The notes below the pieces were generated by a model that did no database searches, was not told the origin of the DNA, and saw nothing but the letters and a program-made list of their open reading frames with translations. Source: UM-FILTER-40-17 sp032251335 (GTDB lineage Bacteria; Bacteroidota; Bacteroidia; Flavobacteriales; Flavobacteriaceae). Taken from it: a stretch of DNA of 64,000 bases. Of the stretch, positions 23,823 through 32,534 are shown one piece after another (positions within the stretch are counted from its first letter, which is position 1; every line of letters begins with the position of its first letter). Position numbers and translations under genes: made by a program. The stretch covers positions 8,260 to 72,259 of the forward strand of contig JAVVDW010000015.1 in assembly GCA_032251335.1 (NCBI GenBank). Direction: 5' to 3'.

Positions 23823-26800
23823 TCAATTTTCGTCCACCAAAACCCATTCGCCTTTGTTGAGCAGGGTTTCGGCTTGTTTGTATTTTAAGATTTTGTTCTC
23901 ACCGCTGATTACGTTTTTGATGCTAACCCGATCGTTGCGTCCTATTTTGGGTCGGTCTCGAACTATGGTTTCCACGGTTTGTCTGGCTTGTGTGTTCCCT
24001 GCGGCTTCTTTGGATTGCGCTGCGCGTTCGGCCATATTGAGCACTTCTTCTTTGCTTACATTTACCTTAGGTGCAGGGGCTTTTCTGGTACGCGCTTCGG
24101 CTATGGCTTGCGGGTTTTGTGTGGGTAGCTCGCCTTTGAAGAGGAATGAAATCACGTCTTTGTTTATCTGTTCTATGGTGCTTTTGAAAAGTTCGAAGGC
24201 TTCAAATTTATAAATAAGCAAAGGATCTTTTTGTTCGTGAACAGCCAACTGAACGGATTGCTTTAGTTCGTCCATTTTGCGCAAGTGTGTTTTCCAAGCT
24301 TCGTCTATAATGGCAAGCGTGATGTTTTTTTCAAAATCCTGCACGAGCTGTTTTCCTTTGGACTGGTATGCTTTTTCCAGGTTGGTCACCACTTGCAGTG
24401 TTTTGATACCATCGCTGAAGGGGACAACAATTCGCTCAAATTTTTGCGCGTTGTTTTCGTATATGTTTTTGATGACAGCAAAGGCAGTATCGGCACTTCT
24501 TTGCATTTTTTCACGGTAGTGAGCGTCGGCGGATACATAAACTTTGGCCGTCAGCGAAGTGGTGTCCATACTTTCAAATTCCTTCGCACTTACAGGCACC
24601 TCAATTGAAAAATACTTGTAAAGTTCGTATTCGAAGTTTTTATAATCACCAGATATTTTGTTGTTTTCAACAAGAATTTCTGAGGTGTCATAAATCATAT
24701 TGGCGATGTCTAAAGCAAGTCGGTCGCCAAACAGGGCGTGATACCTTCTCTTGTAGATAACCTCGCGTTGTGCATTCATCACGTCGTCGTATTCGAGTAG
24801 TCTTTTTCGAATGCCAAAGTTGTTTTCTTCTACCTTTTTCTGTGCACGTTCAATAGATTTTGAAATCATGCCATGTTGAATCAAATCGCCTTCTTGGTGA
24901 CCCATGCGATCCATGAGTTTGGCAATTCTGTCGCTGCCGAACAAACGCATCAAATCGTCTTCCAGAGAAACATAGAACTGTGAACTTCCAGGGTCGCCTT
25001 GTCGTCCGGCCCTTCCGCGCAGCTGTCTGTCAACCCTACGGGAGTCGTGTCTTTCGGTACCAATAATGGCCAAACCTCCGGCAGCTTTTACTTCTTCGGA
25101 CAGCTTGATGTCTGTTCCTCTACCTGCCATGTTGGTGGCTATGGTCACGATACCTTTTTTGCCTGCTTCGGCCACGATTTCTGCTTCTTTTTTGTGCAGT
25201 TTGGCATTCAATACGTTGTGTGGTACATTTCTGATTTTGAGCATGCGGCTCAACAACTCGGAAACTTCTACCGAAGTAGTGCCAATCAAAACAGGTCGGC
25301 CGGCTTGAGACAGCGCAGTAACTTCTTCAATGACGGCATTGTATTTTTCTCGTTTGGTTTTGTAAACCTTGTCGTTTTCGTCTTTCCGAATCACGGGTTT
25401 GTTGGTCGGGATTTCCATGACATCCAACTTGTAAATTTCCCAGAGTTCTCCGGCTTCGGTAACGGCAGTTCCTGTCATGCCCGAAAGCTTTTTATACATG
25501 CGGAAATAGTTCTGCAAAGTAACAGTGGCAAAGGTTTGAGTGGCTGCTTCCACTTTTACGTTTTCTTTGGCCTCAATGGCTTGGTGCAATCCGTCGCTAT
25601 AGCGTCGGCCGTCCATGATACGGCCGGTTTGTTCATCTACAATCAACACCTTGTTGTCTATCACCACATATTCCACGTCTTTTTCAAAAAGTGTGTAGGC
25701 TTTAAACAATTGGTTGAGGGTGTGAATACGTTCGCTTTTGATATTAAAATCTCTGAAAAGTTCGTCTTTTAGTTTGCTTTTTTCCTCTATCGGAATGTCT
25801 TGACTTTCAATTTTGGCTATTTCAGTGCCAATTTCCGGCAGCACAAAAAAGTTCTTGTCGTCTTCCTCAGACAGGTATGCAATGCCTTTATCTGTCAGTT
25901 CCACTTGGTTGTTTTTTTCATCAATCACGAAATACAATTCCGCATCCACCAAAGGCATTTCACGGTTGTTGTCTTGCATGTATTGGTTTTCTGTTTTTTG
26001 AAGCAATTGCCTGATGCCTTCTTCACTTAAAAACTTGATGAGTGCCTTGTTTTTTGGAAGCCCTCTAAAGACCCTCAGTAACAAAAATCCACCCTCTTTA
26101 TTGTTGCCTTCTTTGATGAGTTTTCGCGCCTCGGCTAGCACGCCTGTGAGGTGTTGTCTTTGCAAATTTACCAAATTGGCGACCTTAGGCTTGAGCTCTA
26201 TAAACTCGTGTCGATCGCCTTCGGGAACCGGCCCGGAGATAATGAGCGGCGTTCTGGCATCATCGACCAACACAGAATCGACTTCATCTACAATGGCATA
26301 GTTGTGTTTGCGCTGCACCAAATCTTCGGGTGCGTGCGACATATTATCGCGCAGGTAGTCAAAGCCAAATTCGTTGTTTGTACCGTAAGTGATATCGGCA
26401 TTATAGGCATTTCTGCGTTCTGGAGAATGTGGCTGGTAATAGTCGATGCAATCCACACGCAATCCGTGAAACTCAAAAATAGGTGCCATCCAAGCACTGT
26501 CTCTTTTGGCCAAATAGTCATTCACGGTTACCAAATGTACCCCGTTTCCGGTAAGTGCGTTCAGGTAAACAGGCAACGTCGCTACCAAGGTTTTTCCCTC
26601 ACCGGTTTGCATCTCTGCAATTTTCCCTTTGTGCATGGCAATACCGCCAATGAGCTGCACGTCGTAGTGAATCATATCCCAAGTGATGGGTTTTCCGGCG
26701 GCGTCCCACGAATTTTGCCAAACGGCCTTGTCGCCATCAAGCTTTACATAGGATTTGGTGGCAGAAAACGCGCGGTCTGTTTCTTGTGCGGTAACTGTAA

Positions 26801-27185
26801 GCGTTTCGTTTTCTTTGAATCTACGCGCAGTTTCGCGAACTACGGCAAAAGCTTCGGGCAGGATGTCGTCCAATACTTTTTGGGTCGTTTTGTAAATTTC
26901 TTCTTGTAGGTTATCTATTTGCTGATAGCGCGCTTCTTTTTCGTCTATGTTGACGTTTTCTTCCGCCTCTTTTCGAATTTTCTCTATCTCGACTTCTTGG
27001 TCTTGTATAGCAAGCTTTATTTTCTCTTTAAAATCAGCCGTTTTTTGACGGAGTTCATCGTGGGTTAGTTTCCCGAGAGATTTTTCTGCTTCGTTGATGG
27101 CTTTGACTAGGGGTAAAACTTCTTTGATGTCTTTTGCGGATTTGTCACCTACAAAAACTTTTAATATGCTGTTTAGTACATTCAT
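23823..27185 (-). CDS. secA: preprotein translocase ATPase SecA
   Basis: 1120 residues. Walker A in MQTGEGKTLVATLP, DEAD-like VDEVDSVLVDDARTPL, and the C-terminal helicase motif TNMAGRGTDI. SecA drives export of unfolded proteins through SecYEG. It is longer than E. coli SecA (901) because of an insertion between about residues 330 and 470 (EARKLIKEGNNKEGGFLLLR and onwards), as is usual in Bacteroidota. The C-terminus ends GEWVLVDEN and lacks the Cys-rich zinc tail of proteobacterial SecA. First gene of the secA-aguB-aguA run. Confidence 0.98.
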   Translation of the reverse strand: MNVLNSILKVFVGDKSAKDIKEVLPLVKAINEAEKSLGKLTHDELRQKTADFKEKIKLAIQDQEVEIEKIRKEAEENVNIDEKEARYQQIDNLQEEIYKTTQKVLDDILPEAFAVVRETARRFKENETLTVTAQETDRAFSATKSYVKLDGDKAVWQNSWDAAGKPITWDMIHYDVQLIGGIAMHKGKIAEMQTGEGKTLVATLPVYLNALTGNGVHLVTVNDYLAKRDSAWMAPIFEFHGLRVDCIDYYQPHSPERRNAYNADITYGTNNEFGFDYLRDNMSHAPEDLVQRKHNYAIVDEVDSVLVDDARTPLIISGPVPEGDRHEFIELKPKVANLVNLQRQHLTGVLAEARKLIKEGNNKEGGFLLLRVFRGLPKNKALIKFLSEEGIRQLLQKTENQYMQDNNREMPLVDAELYFVIDEKNNQVELTDKGIAYLSEEDDKNFFVLPEIGTEIAKIESQDIPIEEKSKLKDELFRDFNIKSERIHTLNQLFKAYTLFEKDVEYVVIDNKVLIVDEQTGRIMDGRRYSDGLHQAIEAKENVKVEAATQTFATVTLQNYFRMYKKLSGMTGTAVTEAGELWEIYKLDVMEIPTNKPVIRKDENDKVYKTKREKYNAVIEEVTALSQAGRPVLIGTTSVEVSELLSRMLKIRNVPHNVLNAKLHKKEAEIVAEAGKKGIVTIATNMAGRGTDIKLSEEVKAAGGLAIIGTERHDSRRVDRQLRGRAGRQGDPGSSQFYVSLEDDLMRLFGSDRIAKLMDRMGHQEGDLIQHGMISKSIERAQKKVEENNFGIRKRLLEYDDVMNAQREVIYKRRYHALFGDRLALDIANMIYDTSEILVENNKISGDYKNFEYELYKYFSIEVPVSAKEFESMDTTSLTAKVYVSADAHYREKMQRSADTAFAVIKNIYENNAQKFERIVVPFSDGIKTLQVVTNLEKAYQSKGKQLVQDFEKNITLAIIDEAWKTHLRKMDELKQSVQLAVHEQKDPLLIYKFEAFELFKSTIEQINKDVISFLFKGELPTQNPQAIAEARTRKAPAPKVNVSKEEVLNMAERAAQSKEAAGNTQARQTVETIVRDRPKIGRNDRVSIKNVISGENKILKYKQAETLLNKGEWVLVDEN

Positions 27186-27268
27186 TGCTTAAATATGTTG
27201 AGCGGGTTCAAAATTAAACAAAAAAAAAGCCTCACAGGAGACTTTTTAGGATTGTTTTATAATAGTGT

Positions 27269-27490
27269 CTAATATTCGTCTTCGTTCCAAAGGTAATCTT
27301 CATCCGTAGGATAGTCTGACCAAATCTCTTCGATAGACTCATATATTTCACCTTCGTCTTCAATGGCTTGAAGGTTTTCAACAACCTCCAAAGGCGCACC
27401 GGCTCTGATGGCATAATCAATCAGTTCGTCTTTGGTGGCAGGCCAGGGCGCATCACTCAGGTAAGATGCCAATTCTAAAGTCCAGTACAT
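27269..27490 (-). CDS. DUF2795 family small protein
   Basis: 73 residues, strongly acidic at the C-terminus (YPTDEDYLWNEDEY). The core LASYLSDAPWPATKDELIDY and AIRAGAPLEVVENLQAI fits the DUF2795 family of small conserved Bacteroidota proteins. Function is unknown. It has its own promoter (27545-27516) and lies 83 nt upstream of secA on the same strand; co-transcription with secA is possible. Confidence 0.85.
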   Translation of the reverse strand: MYWTLELASYLSDAPWPATKDELIDYAIRAGAPLEVVENLQAIEDEGEIYESIEEIWSDYPTDEDYLWNEDEY

Positions 27491-27515
27491 AGTTTCGGTG
27501 TTATCAATTTTTCCG

Positions 27516-27545
27516 CAAAAATAAATTTTTAATTGAATCTTGCAA
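27516..27545 (-). promoter_or_regulatory. promoter of the DUF2795 gene
   Basis: On the minus strand TTG (27545-27543) and TATTTTTG (27523-27516) are 19 nt apart, a consensus arrangement. The start near 27509 leaves a leader of about 19 nt. Confidence 0.8.
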
Positions 27546-27603
27546 GTTAAATCTTGTCTTTTTTAAAAAATAAAATCAAGAAGATAAAAAGCTGAAAATC
27601 AAT

Positions 27604-30030
27604 TTATTTTTTCTTTTTGATATAAAAAAAAGCGGCTCCGAGTGTTAAAATGCCTAAAATCAAACTGCTAAATAAGGCAATTTGACTTCCGGTCTCGATG
27701 ACTTCGGGCTCAAATTTAAAATCTACAGTATGTTTTCCTGCGGGCAATTGCATAGCGCGCAAAATGTAATTTGCCCGAAAATGAGGCTGGGGATTCCCGT
27801 CCACATAAGCTTGCCAACCTTTTTCGTAATAAGCTTCTGAGAAAACGGCCACGCGTGGCGATTTGGATGTGTAAGTATAAGAAAGGTGGTTGGGTTGATA
27901 GGTTTTGATGCGAATCACATCAGTTGAATCTTTGGACAAACGCGTCGTGTCTATCATATCGGCAAAAGCTTTATGCACGATGGCAGTAGTTTTGGTATCG
28001 ATGCTGTCGAGTGCCAAAATTTCTTCGTTTTCATTGCTTGAAAACTGTACTTCATTTACCCACCAAACAGCGCCATTGGCATCGGGATTGATACCCGGAA
28101 TGGGTGTGCCTTCTTCACTATTTTGGATGATGTACTTGACATTCAACATATTGAGGATTTCCAATTTGTTTTTAGAAATATAGAAGTCATACAGATCCTG
28201 CATGCGCGCGGGTTTAGCTGCATGATAACCCCCTATGGATTTGTGAAAATAGGATGCACGGGCACTGTTGAACGGACTGCTTGTGAGGTCTAAAACCCTA
28301 AAATGCTGGTTGTCTTCCAATATACGTTTGTCCGCTTCTGTGGGCAAAAAGGCTTGGGCGAGTTGTTTGGAATCGACAAAGCTATCTGCGTTTACATATC
28401 TTTTGGCAACGCCGGCTAGGTCAAAAACAACCAATAGTCCTATGCCCATCAAGAGCACCCGGCGGTTTATTTTTTCTTGAAAATAGCCCCAAAGCAAACC
28501 GAAAACCAATAGCACCAGCAGTAAACTGCGAAAAGCATCTGTGCCGGCCATCGTTGCTCGGTCTGTTTCGAGTGCATCGATAAATCCGGGGCCGAGCTGT
28601 GAGGCATAGTAACCATCGTTGATGCCGGAAAAATCAAACAGGCTGTTTTTAAACAAGATAATGAGCAGGCTTAAACCTCCGGTTATTCCCAAAGCGTAAA
28701 CGAGCGATTTTTTGCGTTCGGAAACAGTAAGTTCTTTTTGTTGAAACAGATACAAGCCCCAAGCGGCCATGACAGGAGCGCAAAGCTCGACAATAACCTG
28801 TATGGAAGAAACGGCACGAAATTTATCGTAAAGCGGTATATATTTAATAAATAAATCTGTCAGCAACGGAAAGTTTTTACCCCAAGAAAGTAGAAGTGAC
28901 AGTATCATGGCACTGGCAAAACCTTTTTTCAGGGCGCCTTTGGAGAGCATAAACCCCACAATTAACAGAAAAATAACCACGGCACCCAAATAGGCCGGAG
29001 CCGCAACTATGGGTTGATCGCCCCAATAGGTGGGTGCGCTTTCAGCGAATGAAGTGGCTTGGGCGTTGGTAGCACCTTGTTTGCGAAGGTAATCGTAAAG
29101 TGCAGATTCTTTGCCTAGGTTTTCCGAATTGCTTCCGCCGTAAAGTCGGGGAATGAGCAGATTTAAAGTTTCCCCAATACCATAGCTGTATTCGGTGATA
29201 TAAGATTTGTCAAGACCTGTTGTGTTTTCTTTGAGTGTACCGTCCGGATTGATGTTTAAGGTTGAAGTGCCGCGGGTACTATAAGCAGTGTATTCGCCGG
29301 TGGCCATCAGGTTGGTTGCGTTGAGGCCAAGTGCCAATACGACGGCAATAACCAGCAACCCGACATTTTTCAAGAAAGTGGGTAATATTTTGTCTTTGAA
29401 AGCTTGTAAGGCATAGAAGAGCAAGATTATTGCAGTGAGTATGCCCAAGTAATAAGTCATTTGGAAATGATTGGCATTGAGCTCGAGTCCCATTGCAATA
29501 GTTGTGATCAAAAAAGCCGGTAATGCAGGTTTGCGAAGCAACCACAAAACACCCGCCAGAAAAAGTGGCATATAGCCTATGGCGTGCGCTTTGGCATTGT
29601 GTCCCACACCGAGTATGATGATGAGATAGGTTGAAAAACCAAATGCCAATGCGCCAAGCACTGCAATTTTATAATCGATTTTCATGACGAGCAATAGCGC
29701 GTAGAGTCCGGCAAAATACAAAAACAGATAATCTGCCGGACGCGGCAGGAAACGAAGCGTAAGGTCTAGTTTTTTGATGTAGTTGTGCGGGTATTTTGCA
29801 CCCAATTGATAGGTGGGCATGCCGCCAAAAGCAGCATCTGTCCAATAGGATTCTTCACCGCTTTCTGCTCGAAAATCATTTTGCAGTTTGGCCATACCGC
29901 GGTATTGCACGATATCACTTTGGTAAATTTCTTTTCCTTGCATCACCGGATAGAAATACACCATGGCGGCTACTGCAAAGAACGCCAAAACAATCAGGTG
30001 TGGGATGAATTTTCGAATCGCTAGCGTCAT
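27604..30030 (-). CDS. YfhO family membrane protein
   Basis: 808 residues with about a dozen membrane segments in the first two thirds and one at the C-terminus. N-terminal YQSDIVQYRGMAKLQNDFRA and FGGMPTYQLG, and the late KSPRVAVFSEAYYEKGWQAY are YfhO-family features, resembling GT-C type glycosyltransferases. Members are thought to move sugars onto cell-envelope polymers, but the exact reaction is not known in Bacteroidota. It follows the DUF4834 gene at 18 nt on the same strand, a common pairing. Confidence 0.9.
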   Translation of the reverse strand: MTLAIRKFIPHLIVLAFFAVAAMVYFYPVMQGKEIYQSDIVQYRGMAKLQNDFRAESGEESYWTDAAFGGMPTYQLGAKYPHNYIKKLDLTLRFLPRPADYLFLYFAGLYALLLVMKIDYKIAVLGALAFGFSTYLIIILGVGHNAKAHAIGYMPLFLAGVLWLLRKPALPAFLITTIAMGLELNANHFQMTYYLGILTAIILLFYALQAFKDKILPTFLKNVGLLVIAVVLALGLNATNLMATGEYTAYSTRGTSTLNINPDGTLKENTTGLDKSYITEYSYGIGETLNLLIPRLYGGSNSENLGKESALYDYLRKQGATNAQATSFAESAPTYWGDQPIVAAPAYLGAVVIFLLIVGFMLSKGALKKGFASAMILSLLLSWGKNFPLLTDLFIKYIPLYDKFRAVSSIQVIVELCAPVMAAWGLYLFQQKELTVSERKKSLVYALGITGGLSLLIILFKNSLFDFSGINDGYYASQLGPGFIDALETDRATMAGTDAFRSLLLVLLVFGLLWGYFQEKINRRVLLMGIGLLVVFDLAGVAKRYVNADSFVDSKQLAQAFLPTEADKRILEDNQHFRVLDLTSSPFNSARASYFHKSIGGYHAAKPARMQDLYDFYISKNKLEILNMLNVKYIIQNSEEGTPIPGINPDANGAVWWVNEVQFSSNENEEILALDSIDTKTTAIVHKAFADMIDTTRLSKDSTDVIRIKTYQPNHLSYTYTSKSPRVAVFSEAYYEKGWQAYVDGNPQPHFRANYILRAMQLPAGKHTVDFKFEPEVIETGSQIALFSSLILGILTLGAAFFYIKKKK

Positions 30031-30048
30031 TTGAGTTGGTTTGGTGGA

Positions 30049-30288
30049 TTAGTCAATCTCCTCGTAATCTATATATTCGCCCAATTTGTCATCTTTGGGT
30101 TTTTGCTTCGGAGGTGTTTTTGATTGGTTCTGTTGGGTTTGTTTGTATTGTTCACGTACTTTTTGTTCAAACTTTTTGGACATATACCGCATAAAATAAG
30201 GTGCCAAAAAGCGCATGATTAACCGCAGTCCGTAATACACAGCCAGAAAAATAACGATAATTCTAATCAATCCTGTTAAGGAAGCCAT
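30049..30288 (-). CDS. DUF4834 family small membrane protein
   Basis: 79 residues from ATG at 30288, or 81 from 30294. One N-terminal membrane segment (IRIIVIFLAVYYGLRLIMRF) followed by a basic and Gln/Lys-rich cytoplasmic tail ending GEYIDYEEID. The pattern and the position before yfhO match DUF4834. Function is unknown. A -7 box at 30321-30314 lies before both possible starts and excludes the ATG at 30324. Confidence 0.8.
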   Translation of the reverse strand: MASLTGLIRIIVIFLAVYYGLRLIMRFLAPYFMRYMSKKFEQKVREQYKQTQQNQSKTPPKQKPKDDKLGEYIDYEEID

Positions 30289-30313
30289 CTGCATAGTGAG
30301 TCTTTTAAGGCTA

Positions 30314-30321
30314 CAAAAATA
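30314..30321 (-). promoter_or_regulatory. -7 promoter element of the DUF4834-yfhO unit
   Basis: Minus-strand TATTTTTG fits TAnnTTTG; transcription would begin near 30307, roughly 15-20 nt before the start codon. Confidence 0.6.
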
Positions 30322-30420
30322 CAATTCTATCGGAAAAGGAAAGGTAAAGAAAAGTATAAAACATTTTATGCTGCTTTTTTTGATAAAACAGCCTTTTTTT
30401 AAATGATTAGAAAAAACAAA

Positions 30421-30834
30421 CTAGTTCCCAAAAACAAGATCGATGGCTTTTTGAGCTACCAGTATATCTTCAGCTTCTTCCAGCCCGCTGACACCGATAG
30501 CTCCGATGACCTCGCCATTTTGAACAATAGGTAAACCGCCGCCAAATCCTGTAATCTTTGGGTCGCCCCAATTGCCAATCGGGTAGGCGTTTTTCCGAAT
30601 TTTTTCGCCTAACGATTCGGTAGTGCAACGATCGCGGGCCGCCGTATAAGCTTTGTTTTGGCTGATGGTGACAGAAGCACCATTGGCACCATCCATACGC
30701 AAAAAGGCCAGCAGTTCACCATCGGGACCGGCAACAGCTACGCTGATATTTGCCTGCATGGCTAGTGTGGTTTGCAAGGCTGATGAAATAAGTTGTTGTG
30801 CCTCTGCGGCACTTATTTTTGCAAAAGTTTTCAT
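30421..30834 (-). CDS. GlcG/HbpS (DUF336) family protein, heme-binding-like
   Basis: 137 residues from ATG at 30834. Family features: VAVAGPDGELLAFLRMDGA, ISQNKAYTAA, and the glycine-rich ITGFGGGLPIV with GVIGAIGVSGL-like end (EVIGAIGVSGLEEAED). Members form small octameric proteins; some bind heme, others sit in glycolate or propanediol clusters. No partner gene is adjacent, so the role here is open. An in-frame ATG at 30846 lies only about 5 nt from the predicted transcription start. Confidence 0.85.
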   Translation of the reverse strand: MKTFAKISAAEAQQLISSALQTTLAMQANISVAVAGPDGELLAFLRMDGANGASVTISQNKAYTAARDRCTTESLGEKIRKNAYPIGNWGDPKITGFGGGLPIVQNGEVIGAIGVSGLEEAEDILVAQKAIDLVFGN

Positions 30835-31238
30835 ATTGATTATCATGGGTTAAAGAACAAATATAAAGTTTCTTTGCCATCTGAGTTGGATTTTTTGAAA
30901 TGTATTCTCAAGCGGATCCAACCCCTTAGGAATTTTGCCACACCCAAAGGCATCAACCCGGTATTTACTTCATTATTCTTGTTCCTTTGCGTTTTCATTT
31001 TTAATTAACCAAATAAAGCTAACTTTTTTTGGTATAATTAGCTGATTTGATGCCTGAAAACAACCAAATTTATGATTGTTCACATGGATTTATCAATGGT
31101 ATTTCAGTCATTTTACCCGACGGATATTTTTTTTGATTTCTATTTTTTTTAGAAATAGCCCTATCTTCGCAAGGGATTGATAGGCACTATTAGGTAAACC
31201 GATTAATCAAGACAAACAACAGAAAACAAACCATAAGC
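30835..31238. other. 404-nt divergent spacer between the GlcG-like gene and deoD
   Basis: Holds the minus-strand -7 box TATATTTG at 30865-30858. A deoD promoter could be the imperfect TATCTTCG near 31162. No gene, hairpin or repeat of note was seen in the middle part. Confidence 0.5.
30858..30865 (-). promoter_or_regulatory. -7 promoter element of the GlcG-like gene
   Basis: Minus-strand TATATTTG matches TAnnTTTG and predicts a start near 30851, so translation from 30834 leaves a leader of about 17 nt. No TTG at the expected distance. Confidence 0.55.
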
Positions 31239-31946
31239 ATGAGTATTCACATAGAAGCAAAGGCAGGACAAGTTGCCGAGAAAATATTATTGCCCGGCGA
31301 TCCACTTCGCGCGCAATGGATTGCCGAAACTTGGCTGGAAAATCCGATTTGTTACAACAAAGTTCGAAACATGCTCGGGTTTACCGGAACTTACAAAGGA
31401 CAGCTAATATCGGTACAAGGCACGGGCATGGGCGTACCTTCCATTTCTATCTATGCAGAAGAACTCATCAGAGATTTTGGGGTCAAGCAACTGATTCGGG
31501 TAGGCTCGGCAGGGTCGTATCATCCACAAGTTGCGTTGCTCGATGTGGTTATAGCCATGGCAGCTTCCACCACTTCTGGCATCAACCGCTTGCGCTTTCA
31601 CGGTGCAGATTTTGCGCCTACGGCCAGTTTTGAGCTCTTTGTCAAGGCACTTCGGGCTTCAGAAAAACTGAAGATACCTGTCAAAGGCGGCAATGTGCTC
31701 ACTTCGGACTTGTTTTACGAAGACCGCTTCGAGGATTTTCAGAAGTGGGCCGATTTTGGCGTGTTGTGTGTAGAAATGGAAACGGCCGGTTTGTACACCC
31801 TAGCGGCCAAGCACCGGGTAGATGCATTGACGTTGCTCACCATTTCCGATTCGTTGGTGACCGGAGAAAAAACGACGGCTTCCGAACGCGAAACCACTTT
31901 TTCTGAGATGATAGAAATTGCATTAAACACACTTACAGATGCTTAA
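31239..31946 (+). CDS. deoD: purine-nucleoside phosphorylase, DeoD type
   Basis: 235 residues, the length of hexameric DeoD enzymes. Motifs: ILLPGDPLRAQWIAETWL, VQGTGMGVPSISIYAEEL, RVGSAGSYHPQV, VEMETAGLYTLAA, and TISDSLVTGE with the catalytic Asp. It cleaves purine (deoxy)nucleosides with phosphate for salvage. Its 3' end overlaps the following phosphatase gene by 8 nt. Confidence 0.96.
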   Translation: MSIHIEAKAGQVAEKILLPGDPLRAQWIAETWLENPICYNKVRNMLGFTGTYKGQLISVQGTGMGVPSISIYAEELIRDFGVKQLIRVGSAGSYHPQVALLDVVIAMAASTTSGINRLRFHGADFAPTASFELFVKALRASEKLKIPVKGGNVLTSDLFYEDRFEDFQKWADFGVLCVEMETAGLYTLAAKHRVDALTLLTISDSLVTGEKTTASERETTFSEMIEIALNTLTDA

Positions 31947-32445
31947 GAAATTCATTTTATTATTGTTGCTGCCTTTGTTGATGGCCTGTCCGTCTCCAAA
32001 TAAAGATGCGGAAATCACTACGTATTACTTTATTCGACATGCCGAAAAAGACCTCAGCAATCCGGACAATCCCAACCCTGATTTGACAGCCGAAGGCTTG
32101 CAACGCGCCGAAAAGTGGCGAGAAATATTGGGCCAGGTGCGTTTTGATGAAGTATATTCGACCGATTTGATACGTACGCGAAAAACAGCACAACCCATAG
32201 CCGAAGCGCAGGGACTCAGTGTTCGGCTATACAATCACAAAGATTTGGACTACAAACAATTCCTGGAAAATACCCGTGGAAAAACTGTATTGGTGGTGGG
32301 CCACAGCAACTCTACACCCAAATTTGTCAACTGGTTTGTGGGGTATGATAAATATGAAGAAATCGATGAAAAACAATACGGATTTTTGTTTCAAGTCGTA
32401 CTGTTAGGTGATAAAGTAGCTGCATCATTGTTTGAGATTGACTGA
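31939..32445 (+). CDS. histidine phosphatase family lipoprotein
   Basis: 168 residues. Lipoprotein signal ending LLPLLMACPSP. The histidine phosphatase signature is FIRHAEKD (RHxEK), with the second catalytic His in VVGHSNSTPKFVNWF. It is probably a periplasmic or outer-membrane anchored phosphomonoesterase of unknown substrate. Translation is likely coupled to deoD; a role in dephosphorylating nucleotides before salvage would fit but is inference. Confidence 0.88.
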   Translation: MLKKFILLLLLPLLMACPSPNKDAEITTYYFIRHAEKDLSNPDNPNPDLTAEGLQRAEKWREILGQVRFDEVYSTDLIRTRKTAQPIAEAQGLSVRLYNHKDLDYKQFLENTRGKTVLVVGHSNSTPKFVNWFVGYDKYEEIDEKQYGFLFQVVLLGDKVAASLFEID

Positions 32446-32534
32446 TTTTATTGATCAACTTGTTCAGATGCGTTTAAAAATATCTTTCAGCCGATTGCTT
32501 ATATTTACTCGCTTGTTCGTTTAAATTCTAGCAT

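Noticed and set aside
24999..25772. Long frame antisense to secA (257 codons)
   Set aside because: It lies wholly inside the conserved secA coding region, has no recognisable domain and low-complexity Phe/Gly/His-rich sequence typical of an antisense shadow.
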